64,000 nt of DNA from Prosapia bicincta (taxonomy: Eukaryota > Arthropoda > Insecta > Hemiptera > Cercopidae): positions 56,340,342-56,404,341 of the forward strand of contig JBAIZL010000003.1 of NCBI GenBank assembly GCA_036971475.1, in the 5' to 3' direction. This document shows, one piece after another, positions 47,791 through 59,878 of the stretch. The position numbers and the translations under genes were made by a program. Positions within the stretch are counted from its first letter, which is position 1; the number at the start of each line of letters is the position of its first letter. The notes beneath the pieces were generated by a model that did not search any database, was not told the origin of the DNA, and saw only the letters and a list, made by a program, of their open reading frames with translations.

Positions 47791-49079
47791 TGGCTTTATT
47801 GGCAAAACGATAATGCCAATAATTTAAACATGCTTAACTGTTTGTAAGCTGTATGCTGCCTTATAGGTCATGTGAACACCATTGCATGCCTAGGAAGTAA
47901 TAATTCTGCATGTAAATTTAAATCAACTACCATTTAAACACTCTTTATCTACGGGAATAAAGGGTTATACCAGCAAAGTTCTGATACCTCACACAAAGAC
48001 AAAGAAGGTAGTTTACAAGATTAGGTTTCCTACAAGAAAAATAATCTAAAAAAAGGGAATTTACAAAAAAATGTATTATACAATAAAACGTAATCTACAA
48101 GAAAAAGCAATCTACAAGTAAGTGTTGTCTACAAGAAAAGGTTATCTACAAGAACGTATAAAACAAAAGTAACCACGAATGATATTTTTAGATGTGTAAA
48201 GCCGCAGCATTATAAAAAAATAGCGAACAGAAAAGGCTTATTGTAAAACAAAAGATAAGAAAGCGACGACTGAAAAGTGTACAAAATCTCACAAGATGTA
48301 GATTGATAAAATTTACTGAAATACATGTTGGTAAAATATATATTACCACAATAACGCGTCACAAGTGTACAATATATACGCCCTTGACAGTAAGGCAGTT
48401 CTATGCAGTAAAGCAGTTCTCATTAGGGAATACTATTGTGCTATAAAAGTACTGTTGCTATAGTAGGGTGAGGAACAGCATACAGCGTTAGTTCCATTAT
48501 TCTTTATTTATTTGCCTTAAAGCTCATACTTTACCGTCTTATTATTCGTTTACGAATTGTTAAGCATTTTTAAACTAACAAATGGTTTTGTACACACTAA
48601 ACAACTATCAATACTGTGAAGTCTCAAGGTCAGTGAAGTCGTCTCTTTAAATTGTGTTGCAGCCTCTAAGTGGGAACATTTTATTATCTCTGTTGTAAGT
48701 GAGGCCAAGCAGGGATGTTCCACTTTGCACGAAGGAATATCGGATCAACTCAATATTTCGATTTAAGCAAGACAGAAGACGATAGAAAGAAATGTTAGGC
48801 AAAAACTTCCTGAATTTTTAAATAAATTCTTTGAGTATTTTCAATGCGTTACTCAGTTATTGATTACTTTTTGGCAAAATCAAGACCGCTAGCGATAAAT
48901 TGTAAGAAAAAATAGTTTTTATTAAGTGCGCTAAATTTTTTAAACAAGGAACCATTGCATTGTTAAAATTCAGGCTGTCTCGACAAAATACAACCCACAA
49001 TGCTAAGTCTAAAGCCAAAAGAACCTCTAGGAGTAAATATCAAGCTAGACACATTTACTTTATAGTGTAATAAATTTAC
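47791..49079. other. AT-rich sequence with a cluster of short degenerate repeats
   Basis: Between 48,010 and 48,150 the motif TCTACAAGAAAA recurs at least five times at irregular 15-40 bp spacing. The rest shows no gene. Confidence 0.6.
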
Positions 49080-49224
49080 CTTCTCCATTCACTTGAGTTC
49101 AAGTTCTTCTATTTTCCAAGTGTAAACGTCTACAGGCGCCCCGCCATTTTCCTTTCCAGAGTAAAACTTTAGGTCCAGCTTGCGGCACGTGTAAAGCTCT
49201 ATTAGTTCATGCGTGCATCCTCAT
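49080..49224 (-). other. Exon-like segment with splice consensus
   Basis: Minus strand: TTTGTTTCAG acceptor, 145 bp, GTAAAT donor. One frame encodes CRKLDLKFYSGKENGG followed by APVDVYTWKIEELELK and stop. All three frames are interrupted near the acceptor, so it could only be a UTR-containing or chance segment. Confidence 0.2.
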
Positions 49225-49744
49225 CTGAAACAAATAATTTCATTTAGGCTAAACAACGGCTTTCCTCTATATTTAGAGGCTATGTTTACATCGTTTTCAA
49301 TGTAAATTCCTATAAATATAGAAATTGACTATATGTTAAATGCATATATTTAATACCTATGTACAGTTAGGGACTATGTGGTGAAATTTAAATATAAACT
49401 ACAAATAATAATAAATAAAATAAATTTTTAAAATCCTAACTCTCTAACTAGACTAAAATCCTAAATTACTGATATTTCTCAGCAAATTATAATTTATTGT
49501 CTGGTTATAAGGAAATATTGCACTTTGTTCTGTGTCTTAATGCATTTCCTTAAGGGAATTAGAGTGTGTACAATAATCTGTAAGCCTGATACTATTGAAT
49601 ATTGATATTTTTATAATAAATATTGTAAGTTATTAGGTTGAAAGAGGAGATTTGTCAGAATCAACGTATGCAACTAAGCGGTATTTGTAAAAAACCTGGA
49701 AAGTTTATATACAAGTATTTCTGAAAGTAGACTAACACAAAAAC
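49225..49744. other. AT-rich spacer, no gene seen
   Basis: No supported feature. Confidence 0.5.
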
Positions 49745-49790
<46 letters not shown>

Positions 49791-49858
49791 AACAAAACAC
49801 ACACACACACACACACACAAAACACACACACACACACACACACACAAAACACACACTG
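49745..49858. repeat. (CT)n-(CA)n microsatellite
   Basis: A CT run followed by CA runs broken by AACAAAA and AAAA interruptions. Overlapping frames are artefacts. Confidence 0.97.
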
Positions 49859-49889
49859 TTGAACATCCTTATTTGGAACCACGTTAGAA

Positions 49890-50690
49890 ATAATGTTGTT
49901 GTTTCTAGGTACCAGACAATACGTTGGTTGACCATCTTCTCCAGTAGTTTGCATAAGCAGCTGGCCAGAGAGAGATGGGTCTGTAACTGCTTAGATTAGT
50001 TTTTTCCTCTCCTTGTTTTAAATGAGGAATTATTGTCGCTTCTAACCGTGCATCGGGAAAATCTTAGGAGAACTAATTTTGTCGACGGGGGAAGATGGTT
50101 GATCTTGGAGTGTACAGTATAATCCAGACCTGGAGCTGAATCCTTCGTTGATGAGAGCTGACTCTAGGTCGACAAAAGAGAAGGATATTCCTACAAGAAT
50201 CTCCAGATAATCCAACAGTGAAAGGTGGGGCTTCCTGTGTTACGTTTGTACACCTGGAAAGCGCCCTTGTATGCAGAAGATGAAGAATCATTTGAGAACG
50301 ATAAATTGCACATTGGCAATTTCCTCACAGTTCGTGGTCAAAACTCCATCCGTATACCTTAATGAAATAATTGCATTAGAATGGAATTGCCACAGACGTA
50401 CCGTAACGTACTCTGACCATTATTCTCGTTTACATTGCCTGAATAATCTCCGTGTCTTCGCACAGAAGATTTTATATTTTACCAGGTTTTTACTCGTTGG
50501 ATGTCTTTTGCAATTGTTCAAAGCTTTTCTTCGTACACGAAGGATTCATCATTCCACCTGGGAACTGGTTTGGATGAGGTTTTCGGCAGCTATCAAAACA
50601 GTTTTTGTAAATGAATTGATAATGTTATCAGTCATCAATGGGAGCCAGGTCATACACGTCCAGTGGTTCTAGATCTTGTGGAAATTGTAC
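49890..50690 (-). pseudogene. Second non-LTR retrotransposon family, RT N-terminal remnant
   Basis: Minus-strand translation, with stops and frameshifts, starts with VPRWNDESFVYEEKL, matching the PWWN(D/E)EC box between endonuclease and RT in I/R1/Jockey-type elements. It continues through spaced R/K and W residues to SAPGLDYTVHSKINHLPP, matching APGxDxI.....L, then DNNSSFK and a QLQTHLS trace of the IIPxxKxGK...YRPIS region. It resembles a different family from the plus-strand elements because motif wording differs. The plus-strand 133-codon frame here is its antisense shadow. Confidence 0.65.
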
Positions 50691-50739
50691 AAATAAAAAA
50701 TTTTAAAACTCTTTAGTAATTTTGTAAATTTAATTTTTG

Positions 50740-51694
50740 TCAAGTTACCTAAATGCGTGCTTTGTTTCACTTTATGACTCAAACTCAACAAACTTCTATC
50801 CTTATTAAAGGATATTCTTGAAGCTTTATATTATTTTTCATTTAAATATTTTTAACATTTTAATTTGGTATTTAACTAATATTGCTAATACCTCAGACAC
50901 AAATAAAACTAAAACATGTATTAATAACTCTTATTTATTGGTCAATCTTGGTAGTTAAATTTATATACGACGCATGCGCACTATACGTTTTCCAATGGAG
51001 GACGACGGGCGTAATTTCTTATTCTCTATAGGGATGGCAAAGGGGGTCCTTCGTCGCGCCACTGACACATGGTCTCCGGCGCACGAGAAGAGGCAGGTCA
51101 AAAGGCTAAGGTTATTTCTAAAATCATGGTCTAACCCAAAACGTCAGATGTGCAGGAAAGGTTTCATATATGATTTTGGGTTACTTATTTTATTACTCAT
51201 ATCTTTTATATTGTGTATAATTAACATTAGGCCTATATAGACGTTCATAATTTATATAAATTTGTATATAAATGGTTAATAAAATATAAAACCTATTATT
51301 TGCATAAAGACACAAAATGATTTGATAGTTTATTTACATCGCTAACGTTACTGTTTCCAACAACGAATGCATCGCCAAAGCAATAAAAGTGAAATCCTGT
51401 TTCTTTGGAACGTAATATTTTAAACATTACATTTAAAAACCTATGATTTTTAAACATTTTTATACCATCTACAAATTATAGTTGAAATGCATTAGTTAGG
51501 AACTATCCTAGCCATAAAGTAGAAAATCACGAGGTAAAAATAGAAGGAAACTAAACTGAGCAAACTCTTGTTTTGAAATATGTTTTATATAAAATATTTA
51601 TATCCTTATTAAGTAGTAATTCTGGTAATCGAGAAAATAAAAATATTTAAATATTGCAAACTGTTGGTCAATATAATCATTCAAGGCTTTATAC
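50740..51694. repeat. Block C left part (matches 26,500-27,461)
   Basis: Colinear with B, including the GCATGCGC palindrome near 50,971. The small inverted repeat in B near 26,800 is absent here. Confidence 0.85.
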
Positions 51695-52680
51695 CTAAGG
51701 TAAAGGCGTTGCGATGCCTTCTTCAGTAACATTCTCCTCACTGGACGTATCGGTGGTGTCGGTGCCGTCGGCTCCGAGGTTCACGATTCCAGAACAACGC
51801 CGTCTCTCCCACAGTAGAACTCTTCCATTACTTTATTGGGATGAACAAAACCTCCCCAGGCATCGGAAGTGATGTTTGCAAAAGACCTTTCCACCAATTC
51901 CTTCAGTATTTCAATGCATATTTCACCTTTGGTATTGTTCTGTCGCACAAAGAATTTTAGCTGACTCCAAGCAGGTTCTATAGCGTTCAAGTCACACATG
52001 TAGGAGGTATATGTTATCACTTGATGCCTGGGTTTTGTAGCCAGTCAAGCCTGTCCTTCTTGAGGCTTGACTTTGATGGAGGTTCATCCACTTCCTTGTT
52101 ATGGTAAGGAGCATTTACCACTACTACGGCTGGGTCCAATGGGAGGTTGGGTCCAATGGGAGGTTGGGAATTACCTTTTCTTCAATCCACTTTGAAAAAT
52201 TTGATAAGTTTATGTTTCCGTGGTAATCTCTTGTGGATATGTCAGCTCAGAAAACCACAAATTGTATAAAATACACCACAGACTCGCACCAACACAACAC
52301 ACCTGAGCAACATTCTTGTTAGTAATTGAAAAATTGCAGCATTGAAAAATGCGCTGACCTAGTGCGAAACACGTCTGCTGAATACATTAGTAAGTAGTGT
52401 TTTTTGCCAAGACAATACAAATAAGTGCAATAATATTTTCCGTTTATTCTTGCTTTTTCCACTTAAACCCCATCTCATTCAGGACTATTAAGGATCTGTC
52501 ACTCCATTCCAAATTTATTTTCTCCCTTAAAACTGTTGAAATGTTTTCTGTGTTTTTGTCAAGGTAAAAGTCCTGTATTACGTCTAAAATTACACGGCGA
52601 TCGAACGAGTCCACTGCACAGTTGCGCTGGTCTGTTTGTTTACGTTTATTAGCTGGAGTTGTTAATTTTTCTTAGTTACT
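51695..52680 (-). pseudogene. IS630/Tc1-type transposase fossil, copy C
   Basis: Reads YMCDLNAIEPAWSQLKFFVR and LKELVERSFANITSDAWGGF, with the N-terminal trace near 52,440-52,620. It shares with copy B the 180-bp replacement (52,255-52,440) that removes the first catalytic Asp. It also has a private 20-bp duplication (GGTCCAATGGGAGGTTG repeated at about 52,133 and 52,150). Confidence 0.85.
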
Positions 52681-52734
52681 GTTTTTATCTTCTCTTCTCG
52701 TGCATTTTATGGTTTCATCTTTCTTTACTCAAAT

Positions 52735-53047
52735 CGTTTCTTTAATCATTTCTCATCTTCCGATGTACATATAATCTTGTTTTAACAAATAATAAGTCCA
52801 AGATAAGGTAATATTTAATTTTTTACTTTTGTACTACTGGAAAGATGAAAATCAATAAAGAAACAAGTTGTGAAAAATAAGGCCCGATAAGAGTTGTACG
52901 TGTTTAAAGTGATAAAAACCGCCAGACTATATTTTCAGGTTGCACTTGCAAAGCGTTTTAAAACAGTCGTATCTCTGTAAATATTTAACACAAGATTTTC
53001 ATTATACCGAATGAAAGAAAAAGTCAATTTTTATTTATTTTCTTTAA

Positions 53048-53112
<65 letters not shown>

Positions 53113-53852
53113 TGTTTGAGTAATTGGCTATAGAAAACTAGTAATTTTCGAACGGATTTGTACTGCACGAATTACTCTTGGATCTAATAGTTTAGAAAAT
53201 ATCCGCATGATAGCAGAATCGAATGGTTCGTTGTAACCATAATTTACTTACACAAAAATGTAAATAACTCGAAAACTAGACAAAATTCTGAAAAACAACT
53301 GACACCGCCCTCTTCTACGTTACATTCTAAAACTATCGATGTATATAAGAAAAAATCTGATTTTACTACGTTTTTATTAGTTCTTTTTCCGTCACATCTG
53401 TCTGTCTGTCAGGGTGGAATATTGCAATCAAGGTTAAACTAACTTCCCAATGAGCTAGAGACTTGAAAATTTAAATATAGATTAGAATTAGAAGAAAATG
53501 CCACATTCACTAGGTTTCTTGTCTCTACATTTGTTTAAGCCATGGTTATTTAAACAAATCGAATTTAGGAGATATGCTAGAGACTTGGAATTTTTCAAAT
53601 ATATGTGATAACTGAATAATATCCTGGTGTTTCTTCTGTTCCTGATGCGCAAGAATCTTTAAACAAATTAAGTTTGGTTGAGGAGCTACAGATTCGAAGG
53701 TACATACTTGAAATTTTACTTACATTCAGGAACGGAAGACAATGCAACATTCTCCCCCATTAAGTCTGCAACACGTTAGGTTTGCTAGTGTGCACGTGGG
53801 TAGATGCAGTACTTGTGTGCATGTACCTATGTGTACGTGTCGGGTGTCCCGC
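52735..53852. repeat. Duplicated block S, copy C
   Basis: Colinear with B at 28,487-29,540. The match stops abruptly after TGTCCCGCCCC at 53,852. Confidence 0.85.
53056..53111. repeat. (TA)n microsatellite
   Basis: A run of about 27 TA units. The paralogous site in B (about 28,817) has only three or four. Confidence 0.98.
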
Positions 53853-54545
53853 CCCCAGACGATTTCAGTGAATTGAAAATGGCATTGACTGTAATTTATA
53901 TCATTTTCAGTGCCCTACATCATGGATCCTCTACTTGCTTTATTTACCGGCATCGCCCCACGTTTTCCCCTCCAAATATTACAAACATATCCATAGTCAC
54001 TAACAATTCTCCCTCAAAATTGTAGAAGGGCCATGAAAAATTATTTTATACATTTTAGTCAGCTTTAAAAACGTGCTATAATGAAAAAAAACATTTATTT
54101 AGTTTATTACTTTTCTTTACAAATTAGGAAAGTTTAAAAACTTAGTGATAATGAGTATAAATGGAAAAACTTGGAGAGTTGCTTTGTTATTAAATAAAGA
54201 TGTCACCTGAAGGGATGAGAAATAATGCTCACTGGGGTCTAAAATGCCATCAGCTTTAGATCTAAGCCGCCAACCATTCCTAATATAAGTTTACGGTATT
54301 AGACAAACCTTACATAACGTTCTATGAAGTACGTATTATCCTTAAAAGTAAATCGTCCTCGTGCAAAATGTACAGCCCCCGTATAAACAATGCTTGGACG
54401 TAAAAATAACTTCGATGTTTTTTTAATTAAACTTTCTATATAATGTTTTCATTATAAAATTATTTTATAGAACGAGGCAAGGTGCGATGTATCACATAAA
54501 CCTTATCCATGTCAACAATATACCTGACTATAAATAACGATGAGA
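53853..54545. other. Spacer between blocks C and T', no gene seen
   Basis: Unrelated to the spacer at the same place in the B-T pair. A short frame at 53,804-54,025 has no support. Confidence 0.5.
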
Positions 54546-55789
54546 ACTTACCCTTATCTTATTTTGTAACCATAAAGGCTTTGTTATTGTTGCAGAACCT
54601 ATAAGTAGGGGAGACCAAGGCTAGTTGCCACAGGGGTAAGTTGGCGCAGTGGCTTCTAATTCTATGTTAATGAGTTCACAACACTGACCGCTCGGTGATG
54701 TATTTCCCCACGTAACACAACAGTGCTGACGTAATCTGAGACCTAGATTCTTAGATGTTCCTGAGTGTTAGGGATTGTTTCTTTTACAAAAAGTTAAGTA
54801 CTTTTGTTACTAAAAGTATTATTTTATAACATCATTGCTCTAACTTCTAAGTCTTTAAGCACAAACCACGTCATTTGCCTTTTATCTCGCTACAAAACAA
54901 GCCGCTGTTTCATACTTTTACTTACTTTGGTGTAGAGCGAGATTAGTTCCAACCTAAGATAGCGTGACAGGGTAAGTTGGCGAAGCGGTCTGGGTGCATG
55001 TTGACGCATCGCTTACTTACCCCGACCCTTCTTATTTCGTTACTAAAATCTAAGTTACTATATCTTGAATCTTTTATAACAGAGAAGAACAGTTAAGATG
55101 CCGGGTATTGCACAGATTCAGTGGCCTTCCCTGTAAAACAGCGGGAACCGGTTTGGCTTTGTCTGCTACAGAAGACGTTGGGCTATTTAAAACATTTCAA
55201 GGAAAATGAAGGAAAAAAATATCGGATGAAAATACAGACTTTCTTCTTTTGTTAAATATACATAACATCTTGTTGGGTAAATATGGGCAGAGATATGGCT
55301 TTTTTAAGAATTCCTTGTATCATGGAATAAGGAAATGCAAAATCAGACGCTTTTAACCTATAAAATTTATAAACCGGCGCTGGAATCGATTTGTATCTAT
55401 AGGGACGTGTCACTACAGAAATCTTTCTACAGATATTTAACACAACAAGATTATTCTTATACCATATGAGCCCATGAAATAAATTAGTGGTGTAAGTCAC
55501 TTTATTATAAAGATGGTTATTGAGTGTTGAGAGAAAAAGATGAAAACTATATGAGTGTTATACCATGTGAAGGAGAAAAGTCAAAGTGGTTTATGAGTAA
55601 TTTGCTAAAAAAACTATTAGTATTCGACTTCGTGCTGCATAAAGCCTTCTTGTTTGCAATAGTTCTCCGTAAGTCCGTTTGTATGCAGCACCAAACGATA
55701 TCTTTTAACAAGAATTATCATATCTGTTGACCGCCTTGAGAGGCAAATTAGGCGGACACTAATTCAGTACAAAGTCGAAGGCTTCCAAG
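54546..55789. repeat. Duplicated block T', left part
   Basis: Close match to 30,472-31,715 in the same orientation. Confidence 0.88.
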
Positions 55790-56007
55790 CGGAATTGGCG
55801 ACCTTAAACACAACATGGCCGATGGTTAAACACTTCATGCGAGAACCGCTGCGCTATTCCCCACTCATGGGCCCGAATGGGCAGATGGGTGTCCCGGCAA
55901 ACCACAGCAAACCTGACTTATATAGACCGATAAGCTTGTTGAAAAAGCTTGCCGATACGATGGGCAAGGTATTTGAAAAAAACCTACACAAACGTATTAA
56001 CAGGCTT

Positions 56008-56073
<66 letters not shown>

Positions 56074-56623
56074 CATACTGAGGTTTGAGCAAATCTGCCA
56101 CGCATCAGCTGATGAGAGGGGTGAAGCATCCAACCAAGGGTCTCAACAATTACTGCTCGACAGGGGTAGTCTTCCTGGACATTGAAAAGGGGTTTGACCA
56201 GGTCTAGCACAACGGGAAACTACGATCTTAGTAAAACTAAGGGACTATGAATTTCCAAATGGGCTTATAAACCTAGTTAGCTCATACCTGTCTAACCGTA
56301 AGGATTTGACAAACAAACTCCAGGAAAGCTCCTGGACCAGACACCATCACCACACAACGCAGATAAACCTCCCGGAGAAAGCGATGAAACTACCTTTCAA
56401 CAAAACAACACCACCGACACTTAGCAACAAGGTTCTACAAACAGGCCCATGCACAAACAACATCCACACTGGGTAGAGCAGACCCCACCCACGGCACATA
56501 CAGACTGCAGCTGTCCCTTAGCTCTAACCATAAGACAGCAATATAAATATCCATAATAATAGATTCTGCTTCACAGGTTTGTTCCAGGTGACGCAGGGGC
56601 ACATCTCCAGTGTTGCAGCTTAG
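55790..56623 (+). pseudogene. Rearranged Jockey-like fragment, T' copy, with one 160-bp unit
   Basis: Reads NHSKPDLYRPISLLKKLADT, then MGKVFEKNLHKRINRL, interrupted by a (CA)n expansion at 56,010-56,072 where T has only a few bases. It then reads SADERGEASNQGSQQLLL in another frame. The segment order is rearranged exactly as in T. It ends with a single copy of the sequence that is amplified 25 times in T (56,463-56,623). Confidence 0.85.
56010..56072. repeat. (CA)n microsatellite inside the retrotransposon fragment
   Basis: About 30 CA units. The T paralogue at 31,930 has CAGACACACAAC, so the expansion is specific to T'. Confidence 0.98.
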
Positions 56624-56863
56624 CCCCAACGGAAGTACTAATTTGATTGCATGCCTTTTCAGTTTCGAGTAGGCAACAGAAGAAGAGGTACATATCGTTC
56701 CTGCTTGAGACTCACTAACAAGGTATTTGTAAGGTAAAACTATTAGGTATATATTAGCACCACGTCATTTTACATTACATTCTGCTACGTATATATAAAA
56801 AATCTGATATTTCATCGAAATGTTGGTAAAACTGACTGTGCAAATTCTACCCCTTCACATTAA

Positions 56864-58365
56864 CACTGCAGTAGTCGCGTGGCGTCTATCAGGCGCCAAT
56901 GTCACTTTTGCAGCCTGCTGTTTTTGTCTACACACCCATTTTTCGGTTTCCTTTTGAATACCTTCCTGGTACAGTATCATAAATCGCCAGTTAAACATTC
57001 AATACCGACAATCGACTATTTCTTGGAATATAGGCATTTGGAGCCTAATGGACGCCACGCGACTACTGCCGCTATAGACGCAGCTTTGTCTTCAGTCTGT
57101 TTCAAGTTGTTACTGAACGCTTGTGCGTGTAGTAGTCTTGTGTGATATATTTTCTTTATTCAGAACCTTTATATATATAATCTTTTTATACAATCTTTAC
57201 TTTATATAGGTCTATATATCAGAACCTTTTTCAAAAATTGTTGTTAGATTTACAATATATAATATAACATACATATTAGGCGACATCAAAATGGATAAGT
57301 TTATTCGACTTAATTTGTATAGTGCAGAAGACTGTGATAAAATTCAAAATTTGCTATTTAGTGAAGAATTACAGTTGAGTGATACAAGTGAAAATGAAGA
57401 CTCAGTGGATAGCGTTCAGTCAAATCATCAACCGGACCATGTAAGTGATGCAGGCGGCAACACCGATGGTGATGAAGATGATGCTATGTCTGAACATCTG
57501 ACTGACAGTGATACAGAACAAGAGATAAGCGATAACGACGAGGACCGTGAGTACCAAGATAATGAATCTTTTTATCTCGGTAGGGATAAAACTACACAAT
57601 GGAAAGTAGATGTCCCTAGAAGAAATGTTCGTACCCCAAGACATAATATTATTACTCATTTGCCAGGAGTGAAATCTATTGCAAAAAACAAAAAGACAAT
57701 TTTAGACTGTTTGGGTTGTTTTATAGATAGTGATATTTTAGACTATATCGTTGAAAGCACAAATAAATACATATTGTCAAAACAAGCAAACTATAGTAGA
57801 CAACGCGACTGTAATTTTACAAATATAATAGAAATGAAAGCATTATTTGGGTTGCTGTACTTAGCGGGTTATTTCAAGGGCAGTCGTTTGAATGCAGAGG
57901 ATTTATGGGCTAACGACGTAGTTAGTCCAGAGAGATTTCGAATGGTTATGTCTCTACATAGATTTAGATTTTTATTACAGGCCTTAGGCTTTGACGATTT
58001 AATTACTAGGGGTGAAAGAAAGAAGACTGATAAATTGGCACCCATAAGACATATTTTCGATAAATTTGTAAATAATTGCCAAGCTTGCTTTAGCGTGGGA
58101 GAATATTTGACGTTAGATGAAAAGTTGGAAAAGTTTCGCGGCCGATGTTCTTTCAAACAATAGATATGCAAAATATAGTGTCCATTGCGACTTTTTTTAC
58201 TTAAATTACATTTGTAAAAGTGTTGAAAATCTTATTAACTTATAACAAAATTATTATAACACAAGTTGCTAAAAATTACAACTATTTTAATTGTTTATCG
58301 GAGTGGCGTCTAGTGGGCGCCACGCGACTATACACGTCCGTCTGTTACGCGCGACTACTGCAGTG
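56864..58365. mobile_element. piggyBac element, deletion derivative, 1,502 bp
   Basis: Bounded by TTAA on both sides (56,860-56,863 and 58,366-58,369), the hallmark target duplication of piggyBac. Terminal inverted repeats are CACTGCAGTAGTCGCG and its inverse. A subterminal GGCGCCACGCGACTA motif is repeated: near the left end in GTCGCGTGGCGTC, inverted near 57,050-57,070, and near the right end at about 58,315. The T block carries the unoccupied site at 36,562-36,565 within the same flanks, so insertion post-dates or is private to the T' copy. Only the 5' part of the transposase gene remains. Confidence 0.97.
57291..58163 (+). CDS. Truncated piggyBac transposase, 290 aa
   Basis: The family cuts and pastes DNA at TTAA using a DDE/DDD-type catalytic domain. 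The ORF starts at the ATG at 57,291 after an AT-rich leader. Residues 1-95 are acidic and low-complexity (many Asp/Glu/Ser), as in piggyBac N-termini. DKTTQWKVDVPRRN, HNIITHLPGVK and the EMKALFGLLYLAGYFKGS stretch follow, then DLWANDVVSPERFRMVMS, HRFRFLLQALGFDD and DKLAPIRHIFDKFVNNC. The last part is GEYLTLDEKLEKFRGRC, where Asp276 corresponds to the first catalytic Asp. The frame ends at FKQ then TAG, so the other catalytic Asp residues and the C-terminal Cys-rich domain are lost. Family members are usually about 550-600 aa. It cannot be a complete transposase. There is no internal stop in 290 codons, so the truncation is young or the N-terminus has been kept. Confidence 0.93.
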   Translation: MDKFIRLNLYSAEDCDKIQNLLFSEELQLSDTSENEDSVDSVQSNHQPDHVSDAGGNTDGDEDDAMSEHLTDSDTEQEISDNDEDREYQDNESFYLGRDKTTQWKVDVPRRNVRTPRHNIITHLPGVKSIAKNKKTILDCLGCFIDSDILDYIVESTNKYILSKQANYSRQRDCNFTNIIEMKALFGLLYLAGYFKGSRLNAEDLWANDVVSPERFRMVMSLHRFRFLLQALGFDDLITRGERKKTDKLAPIRHIFDKFVNNCQACFSVGEYLTLDEKLEKFRGRCSFKQ

Positions 58366-59142
58366 TTAACCAAAGTCGAACACTACTCAATGTCCCAATG
58401 ATTGTTAAACTGTAGAAGATAAAAGCAGCGGATAAAAAATGTAGAAGATTTTAAAATGAAAGCAGCGGATGAAAATACAAGCTTTCGTCTTTAGTTCCGT
58501 ATAAGAAACATCTTGTTGGGTTGAATATTTCCAGATACATGACGGTTTAAAAACTGAAAATCATGCATTCAGTTGTCCTGGAAATGTAAAATCCCCTTTA
58601 CCCTTATAACATATATTTAGAAACACCTTTAACAAGTATTAAGTTCTATTCCGACCCTAAATTTTATATTTATTCAAAAGTATTAAATAAACCGACTGTA
58701 TCACGCGTTCTTTTCGTAGGAACAGCAGTAAAAATATCGCAGGCAAGCTTTTAATATAGACTTAAATGGGTTTTACTTTTCCCAAATATTCTAGATCCCC
58801 CATTCCCTATTGGATTATACAGGCGAGTTGTTAGATCCCACAGGAGAGCCTACAATTTGTTTATAAAGTCAATTGTTAACTGAAAGTAATCATTATTAGG
58901 TAAAATTGTAACTAATACTAGTCAGCCTGCTTCATTAAACTTAGTGAGTTCTCTTATTAAATACCTAAGTTTTTAAACTGTTAGTAGCTAAACATGCAGG
59001 AGGTTTAGTGAATAAAGTTGTAACATCAACGGATGTCAATTAACATTCCTTGGGGACCAAAATGCCCAAAACATTAGATTTATGATCTCAGCTGTACTTA
59101 TTAGGGATAGTTGTACAATCTTGCAAATAGTACAAGACTTAC

Positions 59143-59239
59143 CTTTATAAACAATTTTGGTCATTTATAAAATATGATTTTCCGGCTCTAGAAATTGTCG
59201 CATGTTTTCCTTTCAGAAGCCTGTTCCCGACGTCTGCAT
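59143..59239 (-). other. Exon-like cassette, T' copy 1
   Basis: Minus strand, GTTACAG acceptor and GTAAGTC donor. Same variant as 37,365-37,461 (ATGCAGACGTC start, TAA near the donor). Confidence 0.35.
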
Positions 59240-59779
59240 CTGTAACCAGCAAAATGTGTTTATAATTTCAATCATATTGTTTGTTATTTATAAAAGAAAG
59301 TTTTATGAGATGCAAAATTGTGAGTTGAAGATTTATATTTTGACCAATAATAAAAAAGTATTAGTAATTAGTTCCTTGTAAAGTTTTGTATTACAAATCT
59401 GGTAACTGAAATTTGTTTATGTGAAACTTCATTTATAATAAATAAATCTAATATTAGATAGTTTTACACTTAATATGTAATGGTAGATTCAGCCCCTTGA
59501 ACGAAAAAGCAGATAACTAAGTACACAAGTCTCCAAGACAAATAATCTACGAAGCAATAGCAGGGGCAAAGCTTAAAGTGTGATATTAAAGAAACATTTT
59601 TAGGGTCCTTTGTGCTTTAGGTAAAAAACTATTAGAATTAGTTAGAATGCAAATAGAGAGGAGAATAATGACAAAAATAGAAAATTATCAATGTTAACAA
59701 CGCGTAACTATATAATGGTAAAAACCTCCTGTTTTGATAATATAATAACAGACACATCTGCAAATAGTATAAAACTTAC

Positions 59780-59878
59780 CGTTAATAAACAACTTTTAGT
59801 CCTTTTTAAAAAATTATTTTCCCGAACCAGAAGTTGTCGTAAGTTTTCCTTTCATAAGCCTGTTCCCGACGTCTTCAT
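59780..59878 (-). other. Exon-like cassette, T' copy 2
   Basis: Minus strand, GTTACAG acceptor and GTAAGT donor, starting ATGAAGACGTC like the best copy at 19,370-19,467. It is degenerate: EDVGNRLMKGKLTTTSGSGK is followed by a stop. It lies 640 bp upstream, on its strand, of copy 1, so the cassette is tandemly duplicated here. Confidence 0.35.

Noticed and set aside
50271..50672. Plus-strand frame of 133 codons
   Set aside because: The minus strand of the same interval carries recognisable non-LTR RT motifs, so the plus frame is their shadow.
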